Part shown: in pieces, positions 1 through 7,514 of the stretch
Numbering within the stretch: position 1 is the first letter of the stretch
Layout: each line of letters begins with the position of its first letter
NCBI RefSeq assembly: GCF_009834565.1
Contig: NZ_CP019428.1
Location: forward strand, 3,906,001 to 3,970,000
Direction: 5' to 3'
DNA: 64,000 nt
Source: Pseudomonas sp. R76
Lineage (GTDB): Bacteria; Pseudomonadota; Gammaproteobacteria; Pseudomonadales; Pseudomonadaceae
The notes under the pieces: model-generated
Seen by the model: the letters and a program-made list of their open reading frames with translations, nothing else
What the model was told of the DNA's origin: nothing
Databases searched by the model: none
Position numbers and translations under genes: made by a program

Positions 1-225
1 CACCGGGGCGGCCTTTTCGGCCACCAACTGCGCCAGGGACTGGCCGGAGTTTTTGTTGTCCAGCGGCACTTGCACGCCGGTGCTGGCGGCGATGGCCTTG
101 AGTTGGCTGCCCCAGTCGCCCCAGTCCGGCGGGCAGTTGTATCAAATCGCGGTTTCGGCGGCCTGGGCCAGGCTGGCCATGCCGCACAGCAGCACGGCTG
201 CCAGGGTTTTACTGAACGCGCGCAT
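1..225 (-). pseudogene. ABC transporter substrate-binding protein, 5' part, interrupted by in-frame TGA
   Basis: The reading begins with a signal peptide (MRAFSKTLAAVLLCG...AQA) at 225, behind a GAGGAG ribosome site, and runs off the left edge. After residues ETAI there is a TGA at 142-144, and the same frame then continues with YNCPPDWGDWGSQLKAIAAS and on to the edge. The continuation looks like a periplasmic solute-binding protein. I recall relatives having Cys at this position (C-Y-N-C-P-P), which would make this a TGC/TGT to TGA change, but I could not check it. The start overlaps the end of the LacI-type gene by 17 nt, so the two are probably coupled, with the regulator controlling uptake of an unknown sugar-like or organic substrate. 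It may be a pseudogene, a sequencing error, or less likely a recoded codon. Confidence 0.6.
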
Positions 226-1228
226 CAGGTGTCTCCTCAAGGGGTTGAGTGCTGTCGCCGGGCCGGATATGGCACGGCAGGCAATGGGAAATCGGAGCGT
301 TGCCGGCGATTTGCGCCAGCAGTTGATCAATCACAGTGCTGGCCAACAGGCCGATGGGCTGCACCACGCTGCACAGCGTCGGGTGCATCTGGGTGCCAAG
401 GGCGATGCCGTCAAAGCCCATCACCGAGAGTTGCTCGGGCACATTCCAGGCGTTGCGGCGCAGCTCGGCGATCAGGCTGATCGCGAGAAAATCGTTGGAA
501 CACACCAGCGCGGTCGGCGCCTGTGGGCCTTGCAGAAACGGCTCGATTGCCGCGAACTCGGCCTGGGTGTGGGCCGGCATTCCAATCACGGCACGGCTTC
601 TAAGACCGTACTCGCGCATCGCGTCGCAATAACCGGCGTAGCGCAGCCGGGCGCGGTCGGACTGCAACGCAGGGCCGGCGACCATGCTGATGCGCCGGTG
701 CCCCGCTTCCAGCAGATAACGCGTGGCCAGGGCCATGCCGGCGCGGTTGTCGACCGACACCGCGCTGTAGTTGGGGTTGCTCGGTTGGTGATAGGCCAGC
801 ACGAACGGCGTTTGTTCGTTGGCAAGGCTGTTGAGCACGCTGTTGCTTTCGGCGTCGGTGACCGTCAGCACCAGGCCATCCACACGCTGGCGCAGCAATT
901 CTTCCACCACGATGCTTTCGCGCTCGCTGCTGTAGTCGGTGGTCGCCAGCAACAGGCTGTAGCCGCGCAGTCGGGCGGCCCGCTCCATGGCCTGGAACTG
1001 CTCGGCGAACACCGGGTTGAGCAGGTTGGGCACCACCACGCCGATCAGGTTGGTGGTTTGCAGGCGCAGCTGGCGGCCGAGCAAGTTAGGCCGAAAGCCC
1101 AACTCGCGGGCGGCGGCGAACACCTGTTCACGGGTGGCCGGGCGCACTTGGTCGGGGGAGGCAAAGGTGCGGGCGGCAGTGGCACGGGATACCCCGGCCA
1201 GCTGCGCAACGTCTTTCAGGTCGGTCAT
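209..1228 (-). CDS. LacI family transcriptional regulator
   Basis: A 339-residue repressor-type protein. The N-terminus (MTDLKDVAQLAGVSRATAAR) is the LacI helix-turn-helix followed by the hinge-helix region, and residues ~60-330 form a periplasmic-binding-protein-like sensor domain (NLIGVVVPNLLNPVFAEQ, DGLVLTVTDA, VCSNDFLAISL, VMGFDG). I chose the start at 1228 because it places the helix-turn-helix at the very N-terminus, as in the family; a longer reading from 1255 adds only basic residues. A perfect palindrome lies 12 nt upstream, suggesting autoregulation. The gene runs into the solute-binding protein gene, so the likely role is substrate-responsive control of that uptake system. The ligand is unknown. 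Confidence 0.9.
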   Translation of the reverse strand: MTDLKDVAQLAGVSRATAARTFASPDQVRPATREQVFAAARELGFRPNLLGRQLRLQTTNLIGVVVPNLLNPVFAEQFQAMERAARLRGYSLLLATTDYSSERESIVVEELLRQRVDGLVLTVTDAESNSVLNSLANEQTPFVLAYHQPSNPNYSAVSVDNRAGMALATRYLLEAGHRRISMVAGPALQSDRARLRYAGYCDAMREYGLRSRAVIGMPAHTQAEFAAIEPFLQGPQAPTALVCSNDFLAISLIAELRRNAWNVPEQLSVMGFDGIALGTQMHPTLCSVVQPIGLLASTVIDQLLAQIAGNAPISHCLPCHIRPGDSTQPLEETPDARVQ

Positions 1229-1240
1229 TGTCACTCGCTT

Positions 1241-1254
1241 TGAGATCGATCTCA
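1241..1254. promoter_or_regulatory. Candidate LacI-family operator
   Basis: TGAGATCGATCTCA is a perfect 14-bp palindrome with a central CG, the form typical of LacI/GalR operators. It sits just upstream of the LacI-type start codon at 1228. Autoregulation is inferred from position and symmetry only. Confidence 0.6.
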
Positions 1255-1352
1255 TTGGCGAGGACAGTAGCGATCAAATATGGCATTCCAGTGCTAAGGT
1301 GATGACAGTTTTACGGCAGTTAGTGGCGCTATGTCCGCGGATACACAGCTCC

Positions 1353-1444
1353 AAATGTGGGAGCGGGCTTGCTCGCGAATGCGGCGGTGCAGTTATAAAG
1401 CGTGTGACTGACAAACCGCCTTCGCGGATACACAGCTCCCACAC
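1353..1444. repeat. REP-type palindrome, degenerate pair
   Basis: The left arm AATGTGGGAGCGGGCTTGCT (with CGCGAATGCGG following) is the common P. fluorescens repeat. The right arm (CCGCCTTCGCGGATACACAGCTCCCACA) is diverged and lacks the AGCAAGCCCGCTC core, so the pair is decayed. The 1229-1594 gap otherwise holds the operator at 1241 and presumably the promoters of both flanking genes. Confidence 0.75.
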
Positions 1445-1594
1445 TGATCCGGGATATCCCCATAGATAGTCATACTTCGCCGCTACGATTAAAAATCGGG
1501 CGCAGCAAAATCCGCCCACGAACCTTTCGATCTGATCCAAGTGCGGGCACAATGCGTGTCCTTTTTTGGCAGGCACCGCCGCAGGCTCTCAAAA

Positions 1595-2692
1595 ATGATC
1601 AAAACGCCGTACTACCTCATCGATAAACAGAAACTTCTGGTCAACATGCAGAAGATTGCTTACGTGCGCGAACAGTCCGGCGCCAAGGCTTTGCTGGCGC
1701 TCAAGTGCTTCGCCACCTGGTCGGTGTTCGACCTGATGCAGCAATACATGGACGGCACCACCTCGTCGTCGCTGTATGAGTTGAAGCTCGGCCGCCAGAA
1801 GTTCGAAGGTGAAGCACACGCCTACAGCGTGGCCTGGGCCGACGACGAAATCGAAGAGATGCTGGATAACTGCGACAAGATCATCTTCAACTCGATCAGC
1901 CAGCTGCAGCGTTTTGCCGAGCGTTCCGAGGGCAAGACCCGTGGCCTGCGCGTGAACCCACAGGTGAGCAGCTCCGACTACCTGCTGGCCGACCCGGCAC
2001 GCCCCTTCAGCCGTTTGGGCGAATGGGACCCGGTGAAGATCGAAGGCGTGATCGAGCAAATCACAGGCTTCATGTTCCACAACAACTGCGAGAACGGCGA
2101 CTTCAGCCTGTTCGACAAAATGCTCGGCACCATCGAAGAGCGCTTCGGTGCGCTGCTGCACAAGGTCAAGTGGGTCAGCCTCGGCGGCGGCATTCACTTC
2201 ACCGGTGAAGACTATGCCATCGACGCGTTCTGCGCGCGGTTGAAGGCGTTCTCCGAAAAGTACGGCGTGCAGGTGTATCTGGAACCCGGCGAAGCGGCGA
2301 TCACCAACAGCGCCTCGCTGGAAGTCACCGTGCTCGACACTCTCTACAACGGCAAAAACCTCGCCGTGGTCGACAGCTCCATCGAAGCTCACCTGCTGGA
2401 CCTGCTGATCTACCGCCTCAACGCCAAGTTGGCGCCAAGCGAGGGTGAACACACCGTCATGGTGTGCGGCAAATCCTGCCTGGCCGGGGACATTTTCGGC
2501 GAATACCAATTTGATCGTCCGCTGGCCATCGGCGATCGGCTGTCGTTTATCGACACCGCGGGCTACACCATGGTCAAGAAAAACTGGTTCAACGGCCTGA
2601 AAATGCCGTCCATCGTAGTGAAACAACTCGACGGTACAGTCGAGGTGGTTCGTGAATTTGGTTACGACGACTACCTGTCCAGCCTTTCGTAA
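1595..2692 (+). CDS. nspC: Carboxynorspermidine/carboxyspermidine decarboxylase
   Basis: A 365-residue PLP-dependent decarboxylase of the alanine-racemase-fold group, expected to convert carboxy(nor)spermidine to (nor)spermidine in the cytoplasm. The Schiff-base lysine is K37 in LLALKCFATWSV. The glycine-rich phosphate-binding stretch is WVSLGGGIHFT, EPGEAA follows, and CGKSCLAGDIFGEY supplies the active-site cysteine region of the partner subunit. Length fits the family. The ATG at 1595 was chosen because an upstream extension to 1541 adds only unconserved basic residues. It precedes the carboxyspermidine dehydrogenase by 28 nt, and the pair forms the alternative, S-adenosylmethionine-independent polyamine pathway. 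Whether the product is spermidine or norspermidine cannot be read from sequence. Confidence 0.9.
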   Translation: MIKTPYYLIDKQKLLVNMQKIAYVREQSGAKALLALKCFATWSVFDLMQQYMDGTTSSSLYELKLGRQKFEGEAHAYSVAWADDEIEEMLDNCDKIIFNSISQLQRFAERSEGKTRGLRVNPQVSSSDYLLADPARPFSRLGEWDPVKIEGVIEQITGFMFHNNCENGDFSLFDKMLGTIEERFGALLHKVKWVSLGGGIHFTGEDYAIDAFCARLKAFSEKYGVQVYLEPGEAAITNSASLEVTVLDTLYNGKNLAVVDSSIEAHLLDLLIYRLNAKLAPSEGEHTVMVCGKSCLAGDIFGEYQFDRPLAIGDRLSFIDTAGYTMVKKNWFNGLKMPSIVVKQLDGTVEVVREFGYDDYLSSLS

Positions 2693-2720
2693 GCTGGCGG
2701 ATAAAGGAGAGATAAAGCAA

Positions 2721-3965
2721 TTGAAAAAGAACGTTCTTATCATTGGTGCAGGAGGTGTCGCCAAGGTGGTGGCCCACAAGTGCGCGCAGCACAACGACGA
2801 ACTCGGTCGTATTGCTATCGCGTCGCGCAACATCTCCAAATGCCAGGCCATCATCGACAGCGTCAAGGCCAAGGGTAGCCTCAAGGTTCCCGCCGACATC
2901 CAGGCCTTCGCGCTGAACGCCCTGGACGTGGAAGCGACCAAGGCCCTGATCCGCGAGACCGACTCGCAGATCGTCATCAACGTAGGCTCCGCCTTCCTCA
3001 ACATGTCGGTACTGCGCGCCTGCATCGACACCGGCGTTGCGTACCTCGATACCGCCATCCACGAAGAGCCGGGCAAGGTCTGCGAGACCCCGCCGTGGTA
3101 CGGCAACTACGAATGGAACCACCTGGAAGAGTGCAAACAGAAGAACATCACCGCCATCCTTGGCGTGGGCTTCGACCCGGGTGTGGTCAACGCGTATGCC
3201 GCGTTGGCACAGCAACAGCATTTCGACCGCATTGATTCGATCGACATTCTCGACGTCAATGCCGGCAGCCATGGCAAATACTTCGCCACCAACTTCGACC
3301 CGGAAATCAACTTCCGCGAATTCACCGGGCAGGTGTGGAGCTGGCAGAACAGCCAGTGGACCAGCAACACCATGTTCGAAGTCAAACGCACCGACGACCT
3401 GCCGGTAGTCGGTTCGCAAAACCTGTACCTGACCGGCCACGATGAAGTGCACTCGCTGTCGAAAAACCTCGACGTGCCCAACGTGCGTTTCTGGATGAGC
3501 TTCGGCGAACACTACATCAACGTGTTCACCGTACTGAAAAACCTCGGCCTGCTCTCCGAAAAACCGGTCACAACCGCCGAAGGCCTGGAAGTGGTGCCGT
3601 TGAAACTGGTCAAGGCCGTGCTGCCCGACCCGTCTTCGCTCGCCCCAGGCTACACCGGCAAAACCTGCATCGGCGACCTGGTCAAGGGCACCAAGGATGG
3701 CCAGCCACGCGAGCTGTTCATCTACAACGTGGCCTGCCATGAAGAAGCCTTTGCTGAAACTGACAGCCAGGGCATCTCCTACACCGCAGGCGTGCCTCCG
3801 GTGGCCGCTGCGCTGCTGGTTGCGCGTGGCGAGTGGGATGTGAAGCACATGGCCAACGTTGAAGAGCTGCCGGCTGAGCCGTTCCTCAAAGCGCTGGACG
3901 TGATGGGCCTGCCGACTCGGATTAAAGACGAGCACGGTGATCGGGCTTGGGATGCGATTGCCTGA
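2721..3965 (+). CDS. Carboxynorspermidine/carboxyspermidine dehydrogenase (saccharopine dehydrogenase family)
   Basis: A 414-residue NADPH-type dehydrogenase that would condense aspartate semialdehyde with putrescine or diaminopropane to give the carboxy-polyamine used by the upstream decarboxylase. The N-terminal Rossmann motif is LIIGAGGVAKVVAHKCA. Conserved-looking stretches include GVAYLDTAIHEEPG, GVGFDPGVVNAYAA and YTAGVPPVAAALL. The start is a TTG at 2721: a strong AAGGAGAG site lies 9 nt before it and the Rossmann fold begins immediately after. A longer in-frame ATG at 2652 would lie inside nspC and lacks such a site. The gene ends just before a clear intrinsic terminator. Confidence 0.9.
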   Translation: MKKNVLIIGAGGVAKVVAHKCAQHNDELGRIAIASRNISKCQAIIDSVKAKGSLKVPADIQAFALNALDVEATKALIRETDSQIVINVGSAFLNMSVLRACIDTGVAYLDTAIHEEPGKVCETPPWYGNYEWNHLEECKQKNITAILGVGFDPGVVNAYAALAQQQHFDRIDSIDILDVNAGSHGKYFATNFDPEINFREFTGQVWSWQNSQWTSNTMFEVKRTDDLPVVGSQNLYLTGHDEVHSLSKNLDVPNVRFWMSFGEHYINVFTVLKNLGLLSEKPVTTAEGLEVVPLKLVKAVLPDPSSLAPGYTGKTCIGDLVKGTKDGQPRELFIYNVACHEEAFAETDSQGISYTAGVPPVAAALLVARGEWDVKHMANVEELPAEPFLKALDVMGLPTRIKDEHGDRAWDAIA

Positions 3966-3985
3966 ATAGGCGGTAGCTGACCGAA

Positions 3986-4018
3986 CAAAAAAATGCGCCC
4001 TTAGGGGCGCATTTTTTG
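3986..4018 (+). terminator. Rho-independent terminator of the polyamine operon
   Basis: ATGCGCCC-TTAG-GGGCGCAT stem followed by a T-run (ATTTTTTGTTT), 20 nt after the dehydrogenase stop codon. Confidence 0.9.
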
Positions 4019-4054
4019 TTTGGGCAATACAGCTCCAAAATCCAAAGAAGATTC

Positions 4055-4149
4055 AAATGTGGGAGCGGGCTTGCTCGCGAATGCAGGGTGTCAGTCAACA
4101 TATTCGGCACTGACACTCCGCTTTCGCGAGCAAGCCCGCTCCCACATTT
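4055..4149. repeat. REP-type inverted pair (GAGCGGGCTTGCTCGCGA class)
   Basis: AAATGTGGGAGCGGGCTTGC... at the left is repeated inverted at the right (...GCAAGCCCGCTCCCACATTT) around a ~40 nt spacer, giving a long hairpin. This is a REP doublet as found throughout P. fluorescens genomes. Confidence 0.9.
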
Positions 4150-4212
4150 TAATTTGTGGCTGTTATTCCCGAGTGGCTTCGCGCACGCAAGCGTCGAACA
4201 AATACCGCACTG

Positions 4213-4301
4213 TGTGGGAGCTGGCTTGCCTGCGATGGCGGTAGACCGGCCAATATAGCCTTCACCGCAAGACCGCTATCGCAGGCAAGCCAGCTCCCAT
4301 A
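4213..4301. repeat. REP-type inverted pair (GAGCTGGCTTGCCTGCGAT class)
   Basis: TGTGGGAGCTGGCTTGCCTG at the left and its inverse CAGGCAAGCCAGCTCCCATA at the right. This is a second REP sub-class, distinct in its core from the adjacent doublet at 4055. The two doublets together fill the gap between the polyamine operon and the 757-residue gene. Confidence 0.9.
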
Positions 4302-4319
4302 CTTGAATCGTTAGTGTCA

Positions 4320-6593
4320 TTACTGCTCACCCGCCCGGCATGAAGCCACGTCCTGCGGCGGTAGCAACCAATGCCGCGTGGTTGTCCATCCCAAAAAGAC
4401 TCTCGCGCCATCCTCAGCGGGAGCGTGCTGAGGCAACACCTCGCCGCCACAAGCCCTGCGCAACCCCCTCATCAGCGGAAGAAATTTTTCTCGAAAAGCC
4501 AATGGCTGTGTGGAGAAATAAGCCTCGACTGACGCCAAGGCATCTGTGCGCTCACACTCATCGAGCATCGCCAGGTAGAACACCATCTGGCGCCAGGCAT
4601 AAGCGGTATTTTTGAGCATTATCAACCGAGCATGATAGTGCTCAACCCGCATCTGATGCCGTTTGCAGATCCACTCAAAACACGCTCGCACCATGCTGCT
4701 CAGTCTCGGCTGCAGCAAAACCTTCAACCCAAGTTCTTCAAACAGTAACGCGAGGTTTTGCGTGGTTAAAATTTGCTGTTGCTCAAGAATGGTGCCATTG
4801 GTTGCCGGGTGCCACGTGCCCAGCTCAGCTCCTGCACGCCTTGCGCAGAGCGTCGCGAAGACATCGCTTGCTACGCGCGCACGTCGCCGCCCGCGGGTAA
4901 CAAGGCCCGCCAGCTCATCGGTATCAATGTCGTAATAACGTGCGTAAAGGGAGCCTTCCAGCACCCGGCCTGCTCGCCTGGCAGCATCGGCAAACTTATC
5001 GGAAAACTTACCCATGAAGATATCTGCAGCGACCTCTTCCACAAAGGGCAGGTTCAGTTGCGCAGTGTCAGCCAGTGCGGAAAATTCCTGGAGAAGCTTG
5101 TTAGGCAAGATGGCGTGTGGAAAAGCAGAAAGCGTCAACGCCGATGACTCAACCAGCGCCTGCTTGGCAGCGCCCGCCACCACAGCACCGGGCTGGCGGT
5201 CGCCTTCAATGACGGCAACCCAAGGCAACTCACTGAGGCCAACCTGACGCTGAAGGTTCAGCAGCAATAACGAACGCCGCCGCCGGAACGCGCGGTAGGT
5301 AGAGGCGTATACCATTCTTAGCGCTTCATCGCGCAACCCCGAGCTACTCAGTTGCGCAGTCATCGCGGGCAACACCCGCGCGACGGTATCACCTGAAGTA
5401 ATCAGCCCATCCTCGATCAATTCGCTAATCGTCCCACTCCGACATCGCAGAAGACGGCGCTGGATCGCTGGTGGAATGGCAACGCCCTCGCCCTGCCCAA
5501 ACGTCAATGCCTCCTCAGCGGTGATTGGCGCTATCAAATCAGCAAAATCCCAGAGACCACCTTGCGCGGGATATGTTGAGAGCCGGTTCGCCACCATAAG
5601 GGCAATGAGGTGATGCTCCGGCCCCGCCACCTGACTAAGTTGATTCGCACGCAACGCACGGTGAGAGACTGAACCCGGATCGCCATGCTTGCGCACAAAA
5701 TCATCGACGATTTGCCGTATGCGACCGACTTGACGCCCGGTGAGCGATTGCGCGTCGCGGGAACATTGCCCAAGTAAAGAAAACAGTTCCTCCACGCGAT
5801 TCGAAGAGCGCCTGTCGCTACCCGACCGCTTAAAATCCACCGTTAACTCGGCCGCCCGCTCGCGCCACCCACTCGGGTAATGACGGCACGGCCAGCCAGC
5901 CTCATAGGTCAGGAGGAAATGCGAAACAGCTGAATCATAAAGCGGCAAACGCGTTTCGATTGTCTGTTTCTGCACAGTGACCCGAGCCTGAGGCGGCAAG
6001 GTTGAAAGCAACTGCTTGATCTCGCCGGCGTCCACAATGTTCACCTGCGCGGCTGAGATCGGCAGCTGCGTAGAGGTCGACGGGAAGAAACGCAGTCGGC
6101 CAAAGAACGGCCCAATCACGTCTATCAGCGCCCGAGCCTGCTCAGTGCGCTGCTGCCCGACTAGCCAGGCTACTGTCAGTAACGCGGCCTCCTCCGGCAC
6201 ATCGACCGCATAATCACAGCGGGCTAAACGTGAGTGCAAGGTCTCAAGGCCGTCATCCGTAAGATGCCAGGCATTGATATCGAGCCGTTCAAAGCCTGGA
6301 CGAATACCTGGGATAGAGGCGGCCAGTTCACGTTCATAGTCCGTCAGTTCGCCACCAGCCAACAGATTGCCGGTCGCAAAGCCGCCCGTAACGACCTCCA
6401 GCGTAACCCAGGCTGGAACCTCAGCAATGGGTGTGCGCGAGCCATACTCGACCGTGCCTTGCAGCAGGTTCCCGATGACCTGCTGCCAGCGTGAAATACG
6501 TTTGCGGGCGTTAAAGCGAGCGACTGGACCGCAATCCAAATCGTGCGCAAGCAGCGCTTTCGACAGTTGGAAGACTGCATAACCTGCGTCCAT
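4320..6593 (-). CDS. Large hypothetical protein (757 aa), family not recognised
   Basis: An open frame of 757 codons. The ATG at 6593 is preferred because GGAG lies 8 nt upstream; a GTG nine bases earlier has no such site. I do not recognise the family. No Walker, nuclease, methylase or integrase catalytic pattern is evident, no signal peptide or membrane segment is visible, and it is rich in Arg, Leu and Ala, so probably cytoplasmic and helical. A segment near residues 640-690 (KRHQMRVEHYHARLIMLKNTAYAWRQ) looks the most ordered. Its GC content and codon use look lower and less C-biased than the flanking metabolic genes, and it begins 51 nt after the 3' end of a tRNA gene in the same orientation. 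That is a common place for acquired DNA, so horizontal origin is plausible but unproven. Confidence 0.75.
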   Translation of the reverse strand: MDAGYAVFQLSKALLAHDLDCGPVARFNARKRISRWQQVIGNLLQGTVEYGSRTPIAEVPAWVTLEVVTGGFATGNLLAGGELTDYERELAASIPGIRPGFERLDINAWHLTDDGLETLHSRLARCDYAVDVPEEAALLTVAWLVGQQRTEQARALIDVIGPFFGRLRFFPSTSTQLPISAAQVNIVDAGEIKQLLSTLPPQARVTVQKQTIETRLPLYDSAVSHFLLTYEAGWPCRHYPSGWRERAAELTVDFKRSGSDRRSSNRVEELFSLLGQCSRDAQSLTGRQVGRIRQIVDDFVRKHGDPGSVSHRALRANQLSQVAGPEHHLIALMVANRLSTYPAQGGLWDFADLIAPITAEEALTFGQGEGVAIPPAIQRRLLRCRSGTISELIEDGLITSGDTVARVLPAMTAQLSSSGLRDEALRMVYASTYRAFRRRRSLLLLNLQRQVGLSELPWVAVIEGDRQPGAVVAGAAKQALVESSALTLSAFPHAILPNKLLQEFSALADTAQLNLPFVEEVAADIFMGKFSDKFADAARRAGRVLEGSLYARYYDIDTDELAGLVTRGRRRARVASDVFATLCARRAGAELGTWHPATNGTILEQQQILTTQNLALLFEELGLKVLLQPRLSSMVRACFEWICKRHQMRVEHYHARLIMLKNTAYAWRQMVFYLAMLDECERTDALASVEAYFSTQPLAFREKFLPLMRGLRRACGGEVLPQHAPAEDGARVFLGWTTTRHWLLPPQDVASCRAGEQ

Positions 6594-6644
6594 GCCAGTC
6601 ACTCCATGTGACCTGGAGAGATGTCCAGATTGGTGTATGTGCGA

Positions 6645-6719
6645 TGGGTCCGGAGGCTGGATTCGAACCAGCGCCCACCCGGTTAAGAGCCGAGTGTTCT
6701 ACCGCTGAACTACTCCGGA
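6645..6719 (-). tRNA. tRNA with anticodon CUU (nominal tRNA-Lys), unusual body
   Basis: A full cloverleaf of 75 nt including encoded CCA. Acceptor TCCGGAG/CTCCGGA is perfectly paired. The D-arm is GTTC-AGCGGTA-GAAC, the anticodon stem CTCGG/CCGGG (one G-T pair), the loop CTCTTAA, and the T-arm GCTGG-TTCGAAT-CCAGC. The anticodon CUU (complement of 6685-6687) would read Lys AAG. The body resembles bacterial tRNA-Asn (E. coli tRNA-Asn has TA-GTTC...GAAC and loop CTGTTAA), differing at position 34. The discriminator base is C, not the A usual for tRNA-Lys. Structure is certain; the amino acid charged is not. Confidence 0.9.
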
Positions 6720-7061
6720 ACAGAACGCGCATTGTCGAGCAACGCCTGAAGAATGTGAAGGGCCACGCGCTTCATTCAGTTTTAACTGAAGACAAAGTGC
6801 TTTTTTCCTAACTGCTCCATCGAATCTATTTCTGACTGACTCCAGATCTCGTTATTGCAGGGGATACAGCAGCTCTAAACAGGCATCAGTGTGCCCTGGT
6901 ATAGCTTGCTGGACAGGTTGAACATCAGTTGACGGCCCAAACAGTCTAAAAAACTGTCAATTCTCACAGGTTGCGGAACCAGCAAAATCCGTTAGCTTAG
7001 CCAGTCGAGCGCTCAATCATCGATTGGCTTACCCATTCACCATGTGCGAAAGGATTCGTCC
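6720..7061. other. Intergenic region without a recognisable gene
   Basis: No coding frame, terminator or known repeat was seen. It presumably holds the tRNA promoter (reading leftward) and the promoter of the small membrane protein at 7062. Confidence 0.5.
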
Positions 7062-7295
7062 ATGACGTTCCACTACACCTCAAACCGCAACACTTCGCCT
7101 ATCAAACCCAATAGACGCAACCGTTTGGGCATCACCGCCCGCCTGCCCCGCTGGGCGTTCGCGGTGCTGATCGCGCTCTGCGGCATCGGTGTACTCCAAG
7201 ACCGCATTCGCCGTGTGCGGCCGGCGCACGCGCTATTGCTGGGCGTCGGCGTGCTTATGCTGTTGGGGGTGGGCTGGATGCGGTGGTGTGTATAA
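7062..7295 (+). CDS. Small membrane protein (77 aa), unknown function
   Basis: The start at 7062 follows a GAAAGGA site by 8 nt. The N-terminus is basic and polar (SNRNTSPIKPNRRNRLG). Two hydrophobic segments follow, roughly residues 33-45 (WAFAVLIALCGIGVL) and 58-72 (HALLLGVGVLMLLGVG), separated by a short arginine-rich loop, which predicts a small inner-membrane hairpin protein. No family was recognised. It is immediately followed by the first of three copies of a GATCGTTCCCACGC-type repeat. Confidence 0.6.
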   Translation: MTFHYTSNRNTSPIKPNRRNRLGITARLPRWAFAVLIALCGIGVLQDRIRRVRPAHALLLGVGVLMLLGVGWMRWCV

Positions 7296-7316
7296 GGGTT
7301 TCAAGACCCGCTCAAA

Positions 7317-7429
7317 GATCGTTCCCACGCTCTGCGTGGGAATGCCGCCCCGGACGCTCTGCGTCTGCTCTTGAGGTCGTGACGCGGAGCGTCACCGGAT
7401 GCGTTCCCACGCAGAGCATGGGAACGATC
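7317..7429. repeat. GATCGTTCCCACGC...GCGTGGGAACGATC inverted repeat, copy 1
   Basis: The element begins GATCGTTCCCACGCTCTGCG and ends in the inverse (GCATGGGAACGATC), with an inner pair GGACGCTCTGCGTC / GACGCGGAGCGTC. Two further copies at 8083 and 8796 bracket the next two genes. It is a dispersed Pseudomonas palindromic repeat, not coding. Confidence 0.9.
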
Positions 7430-7514
7430 ATAGTGCGCAGGCTTTGCGGCTCTCGGAAGTTTCCGACAAGGGTTTCAGGTTGTGGCTCGGAAAAGGGCTG
7501 ACTAACCTCTCGTC

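Noticed and set aside
53..1243. Long + strand frame opposite the LacI-type gene
   Set aside because: It is antisense to a clear regulator, has no ribosome site and is a high-GC shadow frame rich in His, Gln and Arg.
4055..4301. Possible CRISPR-like repeats
   Set aside because: The repeats are inverted pairs of two REP classes with short conserved spacers, not direct repeats with unique equal-length spacers; no cas genes are present.
4320..6593. Gene beside a tRNA as an integrase
   Set aside because: No tyrosine-recombinase R...HxxR...Y pattern or serine-recombinase motif could be found in the protein.
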